Assembly (NCBI GenBank): GCA_027563935.2
Contig: CM050453.2
Coordinates: 12,108,001-12,172,000, forward strand
Direction of reading: 5' to 3'
From: Costus lasius
Taxonomy: Eukaryota > Streptophyta > Magnoliopsida > Zingiberales > Costaceae
DNA: 64,000 nucleotides
Shown: positions 44,504 through 56,943 of the stretch, in pieces
Position numbering within the stretch: the stretch's first letter is position 1
Layout: each line of letters opens with the position of its first letter
Translations under genes and position numbers: made by a program
Notes under the pieces: generated by a model
Seen by the model: only the letters and a program-made list of their open reading frames with translations
The model's database searches: none
What the model was told of the DNA's origin: nothing

Positions 44504-46224
44504 TGTCACGCCCACGTTTACGGTAATATTTTTTTAGGTCTTCCACCCGTGAGTCAACGCTTGACTCGAGTCCAAATACGTCAACGCGACTATCGCAATG
44601 GTCGAAACCGCTGGATTGGGCGTGACTGGCGGAGTCGATTCCCCGAATCGACTCCCAGCCCGACTTTGGACTCTTGCGGATCGCTGCCGTTCCAACATTA
44701 CTCGATCAACACTGACGAATCGCCGGATACCGGTGACGTCGAGTTGAATCGGGTTCACCCGAACCCAAACGGGACTCACTCGTAACCGACCGCGTCGGAC
44801 GAGGTCCGCAATAGTTTCCGAGCACGCTCTCATGCCGGAGAGAGAACCGAGGGGAGTAACCAAACTCACCAACAACGTCCATGGATCTAGCCGGCGCTCG
44901 GCGATCAGGACGACTGTTCACACGACGTCGCACACCGTTGACAGAGAGAATCTGACCGGCTCCCCGCTCGCATACCGGCGAGGAGGCCGGACGACGCTTT
45001 GTCGATACATCACACGGAGGAGACAGGAGACCGGCAGCCTCGTCCTTTTTGCTCGCGGGCAAGAACGGTCGGAGAGACGCCCAGCAGGGCCGTACGTACA
45101 TACACGACTACGCCGAGAGGACCCGAGCTGACTGACGGACCCCGGAGGCTGTACGATCGCATCCACCGGATGCCGCGGGTTGGAGGGCAGGTGGCCCTCA
45201 CCTCGACGCCGGGAGTTCAAAGGAGAAGAGGAGGGACGTCCTCTGGCGATAGGGCGGCGCCAGAAAGTGACCTGGCGGCTGAAGGAGGCTCGGACGCGAC
45301 TGTCCGGATGCTGCAGGTGGACGGCGGCTGAAGAGGAGCTGACACCTACTCCACGCTGACGACGAAGGCACCACCCGGGGAGGATCCTCACCAAGGAAGA
45401 GGAGGGATGTCCGTCGAAGACTCGTCGCCTCACCAGGCTGCTCACCAGAAGAAGAAAGAACCCTGCCGCACGCAGGCGACGTTGACTCCGTAACTTCCCG
45501 CGCGCAGGCGGGCCAGCAGCCAAGAGAGGGGAAAGGGCTCTCCGGAGGAGCAGGATGAGGTAAGCGGCCACCACAGGCAGGCGATCGACGAGGGTTCGCC
45601 GGAGCCGAGGACTCGGCCGGGAACAAGAACTAGAGGAGTAAAGGAGTACCTCCGCGATCACTCAGGCCGTCGGCTCCTTCCTTTCGATGAAGCGGTAGAT
45701 GTCGCCGCCTTCTGAGGCGATCTGGACAACACCGGCGCCGGAGACGACGAACGGAGAGAGGAAGCCGACGCGGACGGCGGAAGAGACACAGGGGAGCTCG
45801 GCGCGTTCCGTCCACCCTCCCACACCACCGGAACACGAGCTCGAGCTTAGGCACGGTGATAGCTAGAGATCCGAAGTCCAGCCGACGAGCGTACCGGAGA
45901 GAAGAGGGAGATGATTCTTTTTCTTTTTCACGTGAGGACGGCGATGTCGTCGCGGGGACTACTCGTCCCGTTTTCTTCTTCTTCCGTTCTGCCTGAGTCA
46001 ACTTACACATCCCATCGCCCACTCCTCTCTGCTGCAACGCGTCGCGTCGCGTCCTCGTCACGCCATCCGACGAAACGAAATCGGCGCGCGATTCGTTCGT
46101 TTGGGCGAAGCGGATTCGGATCCGGATTCGGGCGGGGCCCGATCCGATCCGTCCAATTGGTAAGAGTGAGGCTGGGCCAGGCTGTTGTTTGGGCCGCGCC
46201 CAAATTTGGCCCGCAGGCCTAACA
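44504..46224 (-). repeat. Chromovirus 5' LTR
   Basis: 1,721 bp. It has a minus-strand open frame of 247 codons (45,661-44,918), partly the same as in the other LTR. It contains a plus-strand 'gcgcgcgattcgttcg' block shared with its partner. Confidence 0.9.
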
Positions 46225-46229
46225 CTTAA

Positions 46230-48960
46230 GCACAATGACAAGGAACACAATCTCCTAACATTTATGGGTGTAGCACCTAAACCAACCATCTTGAGAACGT
46301 CACTATTGTTCACTCATATACCATATGCTCTCCTTAACTCAATTATTGTCTTTGTGAGGTGGCTTGAGTTCAAAAACATTATGAAGAGACTGACAATAAA
46401 GGGAAAAAAAATAGAGGACTACTTGGCTGAGCATCTTTCTTCATGGACTTCCTATTAATCTAAAAGTTGAATGGAAGTATGCCTGCAAGCTAAAGTTGTG
46501 TTAAATCTACATTCTAGATCAACATCCTAACTAAGCCAATCCTTCAAGAAAAAAAAAAAAAGCTCCAAGCTATGGAACCCTACAATGGTGCCATGGACCC
46601 AACAAACCACATCAGAACTTTTTTGAGATTCAAACAAGTTAACAACTAGCGATGGCTTTCCAAAGTCATTTTATGGAATGCCAAGCCACCTGGAAGAGTG
46701 TGTGGGCACTAAATCCAATGCAGTATAACAAAGACAAATCTCTATTCAAGTATCATTTTACTTGAGAAATCTAGCGAGCGGTGGACATCCATGAATTAAT
46801 CATTGTCCATGCATTTATTTACGAACTTTAGCTAAGATGACTACACTAGTTCATGGCGAAGAAGTTTCAAACTTGTTGGCTAGAGTTGCTTCTATGCTCT
46901 AAAGACTAATCATTAGATTTTTATCATATATTTTATAATAGTCAAAAGTATGGATCCTTGTGTTTGGATGACACAACTTAAATCACTCTAGCTTACTGTA
47001 AACATGCACATAAGCCCTAGAGACATAGTTATGTGGCTTAGGTCACGCAACCAAACCAACAATAGCTAAGTGCCTCAAATCTTAGATTTATTAGATCTAA
47101 CAACTTGGTCGGCTCAATTAATCAAAGCAAATTTCTTATGCCTAGACTTGTTGGTTAGCTGACTTAGATTGGTGAAGAGTGGTCCAAGTAATTGGACCTT
47201 GAATTATGAAAGTTGAAAGTTTGTAAGCTTGCCAAGTTCACACTTGCAAGCTTTAAAGTCAATCTTGAGCTCATAGGTTTCTCTCTTACAACTTTTATTT
47301 CCATCCAAAAGGATCTAAGCACGAAAGCCTCCAAGCATTATTGGAGCTATACTTAGGTTTCCCCTTCCATTCGAAGATAGTTAAGCACTTAAACTCTAAT
47401 ATTGTTGGTGATAACGCCCAAGTTGCCTCAATGGATTAGCATCGGCAATAGTAATGCCTTCATAACTAAGGCATATGAATACTACACCATGAAATAGTAA
47501 AAGTTTCTCAAGAAGAAGGCCAATCGAGACCCACTAGTTATTTCTAAATTAACATTTGAACTTCACCTTTTCTACCCTTTGACAGTACAAAAATGAAGAA
47601 TATATAGCATTTGACACTCAGTTCAATACATCAATATATGTTGCACAAGTCAATAGACCGTCCTTAATATCATCATCCTCATCTCAACAACTACTATGTG
47701 AGGGCCACTAAAAAGTCAAATTTTGGTGCTTTACTAGAAAACATGATAGCATGGTTTACTCAATAAGATATCATCAATCACTCAGCTACCTACTAGGATG
47801 ATCATTAAGACACTCATCCACCTAACATCATGAAGACCCAAAGCTACATAAGCATCTAGAATATATGACCCTAATTACTTAATAATTATTCATGATCAAA
47901 TCTCTAGAACACTAATGCTAAGCTACAAAACATAACACATAAGTCACTCAAGAGCAATCCCAAGCCAAAACACTCAATACACAGGTCACTTGGGAAAAAC
48001 CATAAGTCATTGTCCTAATGTACGATTTACGTGTACCTATCATGACACTGCATGCTTCTATACTAAGTGAACACTAATAGTATTAGTATTGCTAGAGACA
48101 AGCAACCACATCATAGGTAATGAGACTAGGAATTATACCACATAAGCCATTAATGATGTTGTCAAGTTTTATTCGTAGAGTGGTTAGTCACAACTTACAA
48201 GCATAGTATAACTCATGATAGGTATAAGTCCCCTTACTAAAGGGAAGATTCTTTCATCTTTAGCATCTTACAGTGCTCCCTTGAATCTCCCCACTCTATT
48301 TTCCAATACCATTGCTGTTAATAATAACCCATGGCAACCAAAGCTAAGAGTTCTTCTCATGTTCACAACGATGTTTGCTACCACATCGAAATATCTCTCT
48401 GTCAACTTAAGTATAAGAAAGATAATATTTGAATATTATGAATGATTCTTTATGGACAAGTAGTTCAGAAACAACCTCAGAAAGCTTAGCAACGAGCATA
48501 ATGTCTAAATAGTAGAAGCTAATAGCTAGCAGACATTGAAGGTGAAATTCAACACTTACAGTCGACAACCAACACCTGACACAACTCAAGCACTTGGATT
48601 TATTCTAGTGAAGAAAATAAGTCAACTTTAAGTTTTAATTGAATAGCAAAATAAGTCAGCTTTGCTTAGAATCTATAAAACAATAGAAATTTAAAAAAAC
48701 GCTTTGTTTCTTATTAAGATTTTTTTCCCCTCTTCTTGTTGTATTGTATTTTTGTAATCTTATTTTGTTATAGCTAGAAATAACCAAACTATATTGACAC
48801 ACTTTTTTTTATTACCAACATGTTAGTATTATGTTGATTCCATTAATATTGAGTAAATTTAATTATAAAGTATCCTAAAACATATCACTTATTCCATATT
48901 TCATGCAACCTTTGAACATCTCCACTTGTTTTCCAAATTATATATGTTCTAGTCCATAAT
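46230..48960. other. Intergenic with a Ty3 gag relic
   Basis: At 46,555-46,800 the plus strand reads LxAMEPYNGAMDPTNHIRTF and later pieces, the pattern that opens Tat-type Gag cores. The rest of the domain is unrecognisable. From 46,850 to 48,960 I see no domain, RNA gene or repeat. Confidence 0.4.
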
Positions 48961-49165
48961 GTTATTGGGGCAACTAGTTGCTCTTTGTATAATCCAACAA
49001 ATAAAAGAACCTTAACCCAATATTAGGGTGTTCTTAGAATACAATTTCAGTTGTTATTGGTGCAAACTAGTTGCTCTTTGTATAATCCAACAAATAATAG
49101 AACCTTAACCCAATATATAGGTATTCTTAGAAAATAATTTCAGTTGTTATTGGTGCAACTAGTTG
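48961..49165 (+). repeat. Tandem repeat, 92-93 bp unit, 2.2 copies
   Basis: The word gttattgg-tgcaactagttg starts at 48,961, 49,053 and 49,146. The first two full units differ by a few substitutions and single-base indels. Confidence 0.9.
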
Positions 49166-49674
49166 TTTTCTTTCTTTCTGCCATCGTGGATGTTATATCT
49201 TGCATCATAACTAGGTTTTTCAATTTTAGCATTTTTGGCATGTTATATTCATTATCATTTCTATTCCAATTATATTTTTATATTTTAAGGCATATGCATT
49301 TCACTTCTTCATGGATGTTTAACTCATCAATAATTTGTATTTTTTTTCTTAATATATTAGTAATATATTTATTTAAGTTGTCAATCATGAAGAACTATTC
49401 ATCAATTAATATGCAAATAGTACATTGGTTACTTATTACCATTTAATTGTATTTTAATTATGTATGTTGTATATTCAATGTATATTTGTGTTACTTCTAT
49501 ATAGGGAATATTTATTTTTTTTAAAAAAATTGATGATGCTCAATTATTGTTATATCATATAGCCGCTTTAGTATCACTAGCGTCAAATGTTATAAATATT
49601 GAAGATAAAAGTGTTTCTAATTTTGATGCCTACAAACACTTAGGATTTTGCAAATTGCAATACTAGATAAGTTG

Positions 49675-49860
49675 TGTTTTCTTGAAAGGAATTCACAGCG
49701 GAAAGAAGGAAAATGTGCTAATTATATTAGCGCATTTTCCTAATTAGCGCATTTTCCTTCTTTCCGCTGTGGATTCCTTCCAAGGAAATACAATCTTAAA
49801 GTAATAATTAAAGCACCTTTTCCTTCTTTTCGTTGTGGAATCCTTCTGTGTGTTTTCTTG
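49675..49860. repeat. Foldback repeat, MITE-like
   Basis: The arm 49,682-49,725 (cttgaaaggaattcacagcg, gaaagaaggaaaatgtgct) is repeated inverted at 49,740-49,785, a stem of about 40 bp with a 15-bp loop. A further inverted, more diverged copy lies at 49,815-49,842, and a direct copy of its outer part at 49,850-49,870. A similar word occurs at 40,262. Confidence 0.75.
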
Positions 49861-49959
49861 AAAGGAAGGAAAACGAGAAGGGGAGGAAAAAACAATCAAC
49901 AGGGAAGGAAAAAAAGAATTAGGGACTAAGCACGTGACACTCACGTGTGTGTCACGCTA

Positions 49960-50330
49960 CCACACGCGTTGCTCCAGCGGCAAGACGATGCGTATGTCAC
50001 TCCAGCAGCAGGCGATAGTGGAGAAGAGGCTCTAGTAATGCCTGCTTCGCTCCAGCGGTAGGCGGTAGTGGAGAAGAGGCTCCAACGACGCCTGCTTCGC
50101 TCCGGCGGCAGGCGGCGGCATTCCGCCTGCTTCGCTCCAGTGGGCAATGGAGAAGAGGCTCCAGCATGTCGCTCAACGGCAGGCAGAGAAGACGCTAGGG
50201 TCGTTGGCTCCAGCGATGCCTGCTTCGCTCGAGCGGTAGGTGGCAGTGGAGAAGAGGCTCCCGTGCGTTACTCAATGACAGGCAGAGAAGGCACTAGGAG
50301 TGTTGGCTCCAGCGACATGCAGCTCTGATC
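49960..50330 (+). repeat. GC-rich minisatellite-like array
   Basis: Degenerate units built from gcctgcttcgctccagcgg, caggcgg and agtggagaagaggctcc recur about every 50-60 bp, some truncated. It has an open frame on the plus strand (50,068-50,328), which is a product of the repeat and has no known domain. Confidence 0.7.
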
Positions 50331-52795
50331 GAGGGTAGCGTTGGCGGCGATCGAGGGCAAGCGGATGAGCGATCGAATGCGAGCGAGGGAGCGGATTTAG
50401 GCTACAAGACCGAATTGAAGGATTCTTGTAGATCTAGCAATTATTTTATAAAAGAGTATTTAAATGATTTAGCAATAAATTACTGTCCACATCATGTAGT
50501 GATAATTCTCAAATAAACAAATTGGCTACTTCAGTTTCATGGTGATATGAACTTGATAACAAACTAATGATTGACATGAGAAGGGAGAAAGCATGGATGA
50601 TGGAGAGAATTAAAGCATAATGCATATATGATTGGAAGAGTGTAATCTACTTAGATGTTGAATTATGGGCTTCTATGATGCAAGCAATTTAGTCATTCTT
50701 ATCACAAGTTTGTATCATGCTTCTGACCCCACAAACAATAGCTAAGAATAGCAATACTACCTAAGAATTATGACATTTAGGGCTTCACTTTAACTAAAAC
50801 TCTCTTAAATTACATTCTAAATTATGGTTCTGACCCAATTAAAATTTAATTTTACAGATATTTTTCTTAAACCGAAAGTTAGAAAATGATCTATCAAATC
50901 GAATCAATTATAATATGACAAACTCTAAGGCTAATAAAAGATTTACTTTAAGCATCACTATTTTTCACTCAATCACATTTGCATGCCTCCAAGTTGTGTA
51001 ATTAGAAAGTACTTAGTGAAGCCAAGAAAACATATATTCATAATACCGCTTTCAGTTGTAATGATTTTGTATGACTTAATAAAGATCAAAATCATATCAA
51101 AACAATGTCAAATTTATTTATTTTTCAGCTAGCAATACCATGCTACGATCGATGATAAAAAATAGTTTCATATCTCAAGAGAGAAAATTATGCAACAAAA
51201 GCGACCATATAATGTTGTGGTACTACAATTGTCAGTCCAAGATCCCCACCTGGCCCGTACTATTACGTTTGATGCTGTAGAAGGTGGATGATGTGTCGTT
51301 TTCCTCTTGCATGTTCTCGTGGCCGGATGCGTCTTTGGGGATCCAACATTCCGCAACACATGCATGCACGCCTTTAATTTGATGCGTCCTTGTCATTGGT
51401 CTTATCTCCTAATGCATCATAATTATGGTCAAATTGGATGCAGTAAGCTTATGGTAATGGATTTGGAAATCCCACAATTTCTGGTTTGCGAGTACGAAAA
51501 TGCTATCGATTGCCAAGGACATATGGAAAGTGGACACATCGAAGAATTAGATGCAGATATATGTCTACGTTCTTTACTGTGTTTTGTTTGCACATGAACC
51601 GGTCTTGAGAGCCACAAGATGCGACTAAAAAAGTAGAAACGATTAATTGATTCGCAGAGATGTCCCTAAGCAAGCACGGGTAAGTAAATTACCTGCCATG
51701 AATCTTGTAGAAAAAGAGAACCCGATGTTTCCTCCTGGCATTATGTGATGATTGCTGATATATCTGGAATTTAACCGGACGGACTGGCAAAGAAAGACTA
51801 GATAAATTTCAGCACCTCAAGCAAGTAAATCAGTTTAACATTGAAAAATGTTTTTATTTGTTTGGATTTCAGTTTTTATTTCTTTTATATTTTGACTTTT
51901 ATGTTTGAATTTAAAAAAAAAAAAACAAAAATCTCAAAAATAGGGCAGCAATTATAAATAGATATTTTGTTCTTTCGTTAGAATTGTGAATTGGTTTTAC
52001 CATGACATCTCTTTCTCTCTCATAAATTATTCCAATGCAACGACATTGATTAGGAAAAGGAGAGGTACCTGCCCGCAAAGAGACACGGAGAGCAGAAGCA
52101 GACAATCGAGAGCCCTCGTGCAAAGATACGTTGCGAGAGGGTCCACCATGTACCATTTGGCATGTCCCTCGGCCCTCCTTTTTACTGTCCTGCCTCTTCA
52201 GCACATGATAAAGACGAAACCCAGCCACGTGGGGTGAACATTCCTACCCTCATGCGCAACCTCGTCATCCTGCTTGACTGCATCGAGTTCCATCACCACT
52301 GCCCATTTTCTGCAACAGGTAAACTCGTAAGAACTGACACTATCTATGTTAGCTTCTTGACTCGAATTAACTAGAACCAATAGGAGGTTTGAATCAAATG
52401 AATGATAATTGCCTGGTTCGTCAGATGAGTGATCGTGATTTGAACCCTACAATATCAATAACTGGGCTTAAATTCTGAGTTCCCAATCCACCAGCTCACC
52501 TGGAAACTCCCCCTTAAAAATCTCATTCTTTTTCTTCATCCTCCACCACATCATTTTTCTTCTTCCTCTTTCCAACACTCACAAGATCATCAATAATGCT
52601 AAACCAACAGCAGCAGTCGTATGAGCAAACATGGCTGATACTCGATTTTTTTATAACTGAAGCACTGGTTAGCTAGAGGTGACCCAGCCGACCGACAGTT
52701 TCTGTTCAGCAATCCTGCAATGTTACTCTACAGTTCATCTTACCACTCAAATCTTTTTACAAGAGATATGTGTCCTCTTTCAGTACTGTTTATTG

Positions 52796-52799
<4 letters not shown>
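50331..52799. other. Intergenic, no gene seen
   Basis: AT-rich sequence. Short open frames (51,307-51,597 plus; 51,911-52,228 minus) have no family I recognise and no splice context. No repeats of note. Confidence 0.5.

Positions 52800-52834
<35 letters not shown>
52800..52834. repeat. (AT)n microsatellite
   Basis: About 17 AT dinucleotides in an uninterrupted run. A second, imperfect TA run lies at 53,906-53,932. Confidence 0.95.
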
Positions 52835-52837
<3 letters not shown>

Positions 52838-54206
52838 TATTCCAAGGTAAAGGCAGAGGTAAAAATACCAGTGAAATCACTGTGGCTCATAGCACGCATT
52901 CATGGAAGGAAAGGTTGTGAAGATACAGCAACAGTGGCATATCTTGCCTCCATCAACTTGCTTCTTGGCAATCAATCGACTATACTGTGACACTATCACT
53001 TATGCAGATTTCACAAGAGATAGACAAAGCGGCAACTAAATGTTGGTTATCAAATCAACATCCGAGGATCTTCTTTGGACCATTCGTTGCTCCCTGTCGT
53101 AGTCCTATCTACTTTTTCCCGTCCCAAAGCATGCAGCCTCCCTCAAGGCAAACTAAGCAGATAAATTAATCAGCGGATTGAAGTCCTTCATTTGAAGCTG
53201 ACTTTTTTAAGGAAAAAAAAAAAAGAACGCGAGTGTTAGACTGAGTTAAATACCATAGAACTGGCTTTACGGATCCTATTTTCCATGGCATATTGAAAGC
53301 AAAGACTAGACCCTTCTCAGCTATGCTTGACTTAATCACGACCGACACTATGAACTTCATTCGCAATAAACAAATAGAAACAACAGAAAAAGAAAAGAAC
53401 ACTGTTATTTAATTATCTTTATGACCACATTAACTCAAAGAACTATAGCAGAGAACCTATGAACAATTCATTGGATGAAAATTTATTTCATTTAATAGAA
53501 ATGCATAATTTTACTGAATGTTATTGACCAAATTATGATGTGAAAGGATTAGTCAAATCTTTAATAATAGACAGACAACCTTGTTCTAAACTAATTCTAA
53601 ATAGTTTGTAGCTATAGACCACAAGTAAAACTAGAACAGTAGACGATAAACGTTTTATAGGACCCACACTTTGTTCAGTTTTCTCAAGCACATGCACTGA
53701 AAAGTTGGATGACAAATATTTTGCAATAGGCTTAGCAGATCTACATAAACCATGTGAGGACCTGGCCTTCTTTTCTTTTCTATCGGTTTTAGTCTACAAT
53801 TCCTGTTTTCTCCTTGGTTCATTGAGGTCATGAATATGTGCAGCCTACTATGCTTGTAATTGCTGACAATATATTGTGTATCTCAATGCCCCTCAGAAAA
53901 ATTGTATATATATATATGTATATATATATACGCCATTTAAGTTGCTATACGTTATTAAACAAGAAACCTAAAGCAATACTAGTTGGCAATTACTCTATGT
54001 GACTTTTTTGATGACCAGGCATGCATCGTATTTGGAAACAATTGGATATTAATACCTTGTTTTGTTTTGGACAGATGGACCTTGGTCAAAGACAGTCCTC
54101 GGAAGCTGGGATCCCTTAATTGCTGTGACTTGAAACTGATGCGGAGAAACTGTTCCTTCACAAAACGAACAGGTAAGCATTTCTCTGTGTTACATATTCA
54201 CAAGCC
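52835..54206. other. Region upstream of the P450 gene
   Basis: AT-rich, without a recognisable exon. It would contain the distal promoter of the CYP85A gene. I saw no CGTGTG or CGTGCG element (BZR1 type) in the last kilobase. Confidence 0.45.
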
Positions 54207-54215
54207 TATATATAG
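54207..54215 (+). promoter_or_regulatory. TATA box of the CYP85A gene
   Basis: TATATATAG within the palindrome GCCTATATATAGGC lies 93 bp before the start codon. It gives a likely transcription start near 54,240 and a short 5' leader of about 70 bases. Confidence 0.6.
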
Positions 54216-54307
54216 GCATGCACGCTTCGAACTTGAGAGTTGCTAGAACACCCATTTTAATTCTAGTGCCCTCAAATTGGGTAAGAAAATCTCTTTTGAC
54301 TGGGAAA

Positions 54308-56943
54308 ATGCTGGCCTTGATCTTGACCATGGTGATATGGTTGGGACTGAGCTTCCTGGTTATATGTAGTGCTTTGTTGAGATGGAATGAGTTGAGGTAT
54401 AGGAAGAAGGGACTACCACCAGGGACGATGGGTTGGCCAATCGTTGGAGAGACAACGGAGTTCCTGAAGCAAGGTCCTAGCTTCATGAAGAACAAGAAAC
54501 TTAGGTTAACTGGAAACAGAAGAGTTATTTTATTCTTTGGAATCAATTTCCTTGATCCCTCTTAATGTTTTTTAGACGCCACATACTTAATTCTTGTGTA
54601 CAATAATCTTAAACGATGTATGAGTGTTTATGACGTTTTCTCACCTCTGTAGATATGGGAGCTTGTTCAAGTCACATTTACTGGGTTGTCCTACAGTAGT
54701 CAGCATGGATCCAGAGCTCAATCGATTCATCCTAATGAATGAAGGCAAGGGTTTTCTTCCTGGTTATCCACAGTCCATGATTGATATACTGGGGAGGTCC
54801 AACATTGCAGCTGTGCATGGTACATTGCACAAGACCATGAGGAGTGTTATGCTTGGTCTTGTAAGCCCTCCCTTATTCAGAGATCAGCTCCTGCCCAAGA
54901 TTGATAAATTCATGAGATCGTATGTCGACAATTGGAATGGAGGAGTCATTGACATCCAAGAGAAAACCAAGGAGGTCAGAACTCTTGTACATCAAGTATT
55001 TGGTCAACTATATTCTATTGCAATTGGATAATCTTGGTTCTTTTACTAGTAAAGAGATGCAAAAGGGGGAAAAAAGACTCCAAAGACTTTTGTAAAGCTA
55101 AAAACAATTCCGCTAATTTTTTCCCACATCCTCTAAGCAAAGTTTCTGAAACTGGTATTATCAATGTTCTTTATAATACTTTAATTGCACAAAGGTTTTC
55201 AATAATAGTTTCATGACAAAGGTTTATAAATATCCAAATATTTTATTTGGTTTTCCGTATGCGACTCGTGGCCATTAGAAAATTTTTAGCGTATAAACAG
55301 TGGTAGAGCTTTAGCAATTCTGTATTTCACTATTATCTTTTTCCATAGTAGTGGGAGTGGAAATATTGACTTTAAGGTTAAGATCCACTACTAGTTTTTT
55401 ATTGTTCAACTTTTTTAATGTTTTTGAGATCTAAAAATTGCTTGTATTTCAGATGGCACTGATGTCAGCCTTAAAACAAATTGCTGGCATTGAGACAGGT
55501 CCATTCTTCGAGGCACTAAAAAATGAAATCTTCAAACTTGTTCTTGGTACTCTTTCCTTGCCAATTAACATTCCCGGCACAAACTACTATCGCGGCCTTA
55601 CGGTAAATTTAGGTTTCTAAAATCTTTTTTTTATAATTCAAAACGAAGGCATGAGTTCATATATGATGGGTTTATTCTGCAGGCAAGAAAGAAACTTGTA
55701 GGCATGTTGCAGTGGTTAATAGATCAAAGAAGAATTTCAAGATGCTCTTACCCTGACATGCTTGATTTCCTTCTGAAAAATGATGGCAGCTCCAAAGCAA
55801 AACTTGAAGATGAACAGATTATTGATCTGATTATTGCCCTTGTCTATTCAGGCTATGAAACTGTTTCTACCACTTCAATGATGGCCGTCAAATATCTCCA
55901 CGATCACCCAAAAGTACTTGAAGAACTCAGGGTACGTCCACGACAGTTAGACTCAACACTACATGACTTCTAAATCTTTTTTGGATCATTGCTCTAACTT
56001 GATTTTCACTTGCAGAATGAACATTTTAGGATCAAGAAAGGCAAGATGAATAATTATGAAATCGATTGGACTAATTACAAATCCATGAGGTTTACTCATG
56101 CAGTAAGTTAATGACCCCACCTGAGTTTTTTTTGTCTAATGATTGATAGTCTTAATGAGTAGAGGCCTTCTTACCATAGGTAATACTGGAGACACTAAGA
56201 ATGGCTACAGTAGTAAATGGAGTACTAAGAAAGACAACCAAAGATGTTGAAGTGAATGGTGAGTCCAGAGGAGCAACTAAACAAATTAAATGGATTTGTT
56301 CATTCTAATCTTTCGCTTCCTCTATCATGAAAAAAATCATGTTATCTTCAGGCTTTTCAATACCATTAGGCTGGAGAATTTATGTCTACACTAGAGAGAT
56401 CAATTATGATTCTTGCGTGTATCCAGACCCTTCAACCTTCAACCCATGGAGATGGTTGGTGGGTAATATGATTGCGCATGTTGTTGTTTTAACCATAGAT
56501 GTATATTCTAAAAGGTAATGGATGTGCACCTTGTTAAAATGCAGGACAACAACATGGATTCACACCAGCATTTTATGCTATTTGGAGCAGGAAGTAGGAT
56601 GTGCCCAGGTAAAGAACTGGGAACAGCAGAAATTGCAGTATTTCTTCACTATTTTGTTACCAGATACAGGTGTGTAAATTTGCCTATCTATTCCAGTAGT
56701 TTTAGCATAATTCAGCTAATCACTCAAAAATGATGATATTAAGAAGTATAGTGCAGTACAACAAGAAGGAAAAAGGAAAAAAAGCTAAGTCTAGCCTGTG
56801 ATTTATATATGTATTTTCATCTTTCCCTCAAATGGCTGCTATTTTTCTATTGCAGATGGGAAGAAGTTGGAAAGAATCATATAGTAAAATTTCCAAGAGT
56901 TCAAGCTCCAAATGGCCTGAACATCCGTGTTTGGGACGCCTAA
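54308..56943 (+). CDS. CYP85A: Brassinosteroid-6-oxidase, cytochrome P450 family 85A
   Basis: Nine exons: 54,308-54,504; 54,653-54,974; 55,453-55,602; 55,683-55,931; 56,016-56,102; 56,180-56,258; 56,352-56,458; 56,545-56,669; 56,856-56,943. All introns are GT-AG and the frame is 467 residues, the usual CYP85A length. Residues 3-22 form the ER anchor, followed by the proline hinge GLPPGTMGWP. The oxygen-binding I-helix reads YSGYETVSTTS (278-288), the ExxR motif ETLR (339-342) and the PERF equivalent FNPWRW (391-396). The heme loop FGAGSRMCPG (410-419) has ligand C417. CYP85A enzymes oxidise C-6 of 6-deoxo brassinosteroids, yielding castasterone; some members go on to brassinolide, which sequence alone does not tell. 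No lesion was found. Family assignment rests on the whole-length pattern, including HLLGCPTVVSMDPE and GFLPGYPQSM. Confidence 0.95.

Larger units (their letters stand above)
40505..46224 (-). mobile_element. Internally deleted chromovirus (Ty3/gypsy)
   Basis: LTRs 40,505-42,242 and 44,504-46,224 begin TGTCACGCCC and end GGCCTAACA on the plus strand. The target duplication is CTTAA (40,500-40,504 and 46,225-46,229). The iMet primer site (44,491-44,500) next to the right LTR and the purine tract next to the left LTR fix the orientation as minus. The internal region is only 2.26 kb. It keeps a Gag N-terminal piece, an RNase H piece and a C-terminal chromodomain; most of Gag, protease, RT and the integrase core are gone. 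The LTR pair is very similar, with a 31-bp indel near 41,470. Confidence 0.9.

Noticed and set aside
49144..49446. 100-codon hydrophobic frame
   Set aside because: Lies in AT-rich DNA where Phe/Leu/Ile codons dominate by chance, and begins inside a tandem repeat.
51307..51597. 96-codon plus-strand frame with a protein-like composition
   Set aside because: No family recognised, no splice or promoter context, antisense frame of similar quality.
52679..52990. 103-codon frame with an Ile-Tyr run
   Set aside because: The run is a translation of the AT microsatellite.
53983..54246. 87-codon frame just upstream of the P450 gene, possible first exon
   Set aside because: CYP85A proteins begin with the anchor encoded at 54,308; the upstream frame has no family match and crosses the TATA box.
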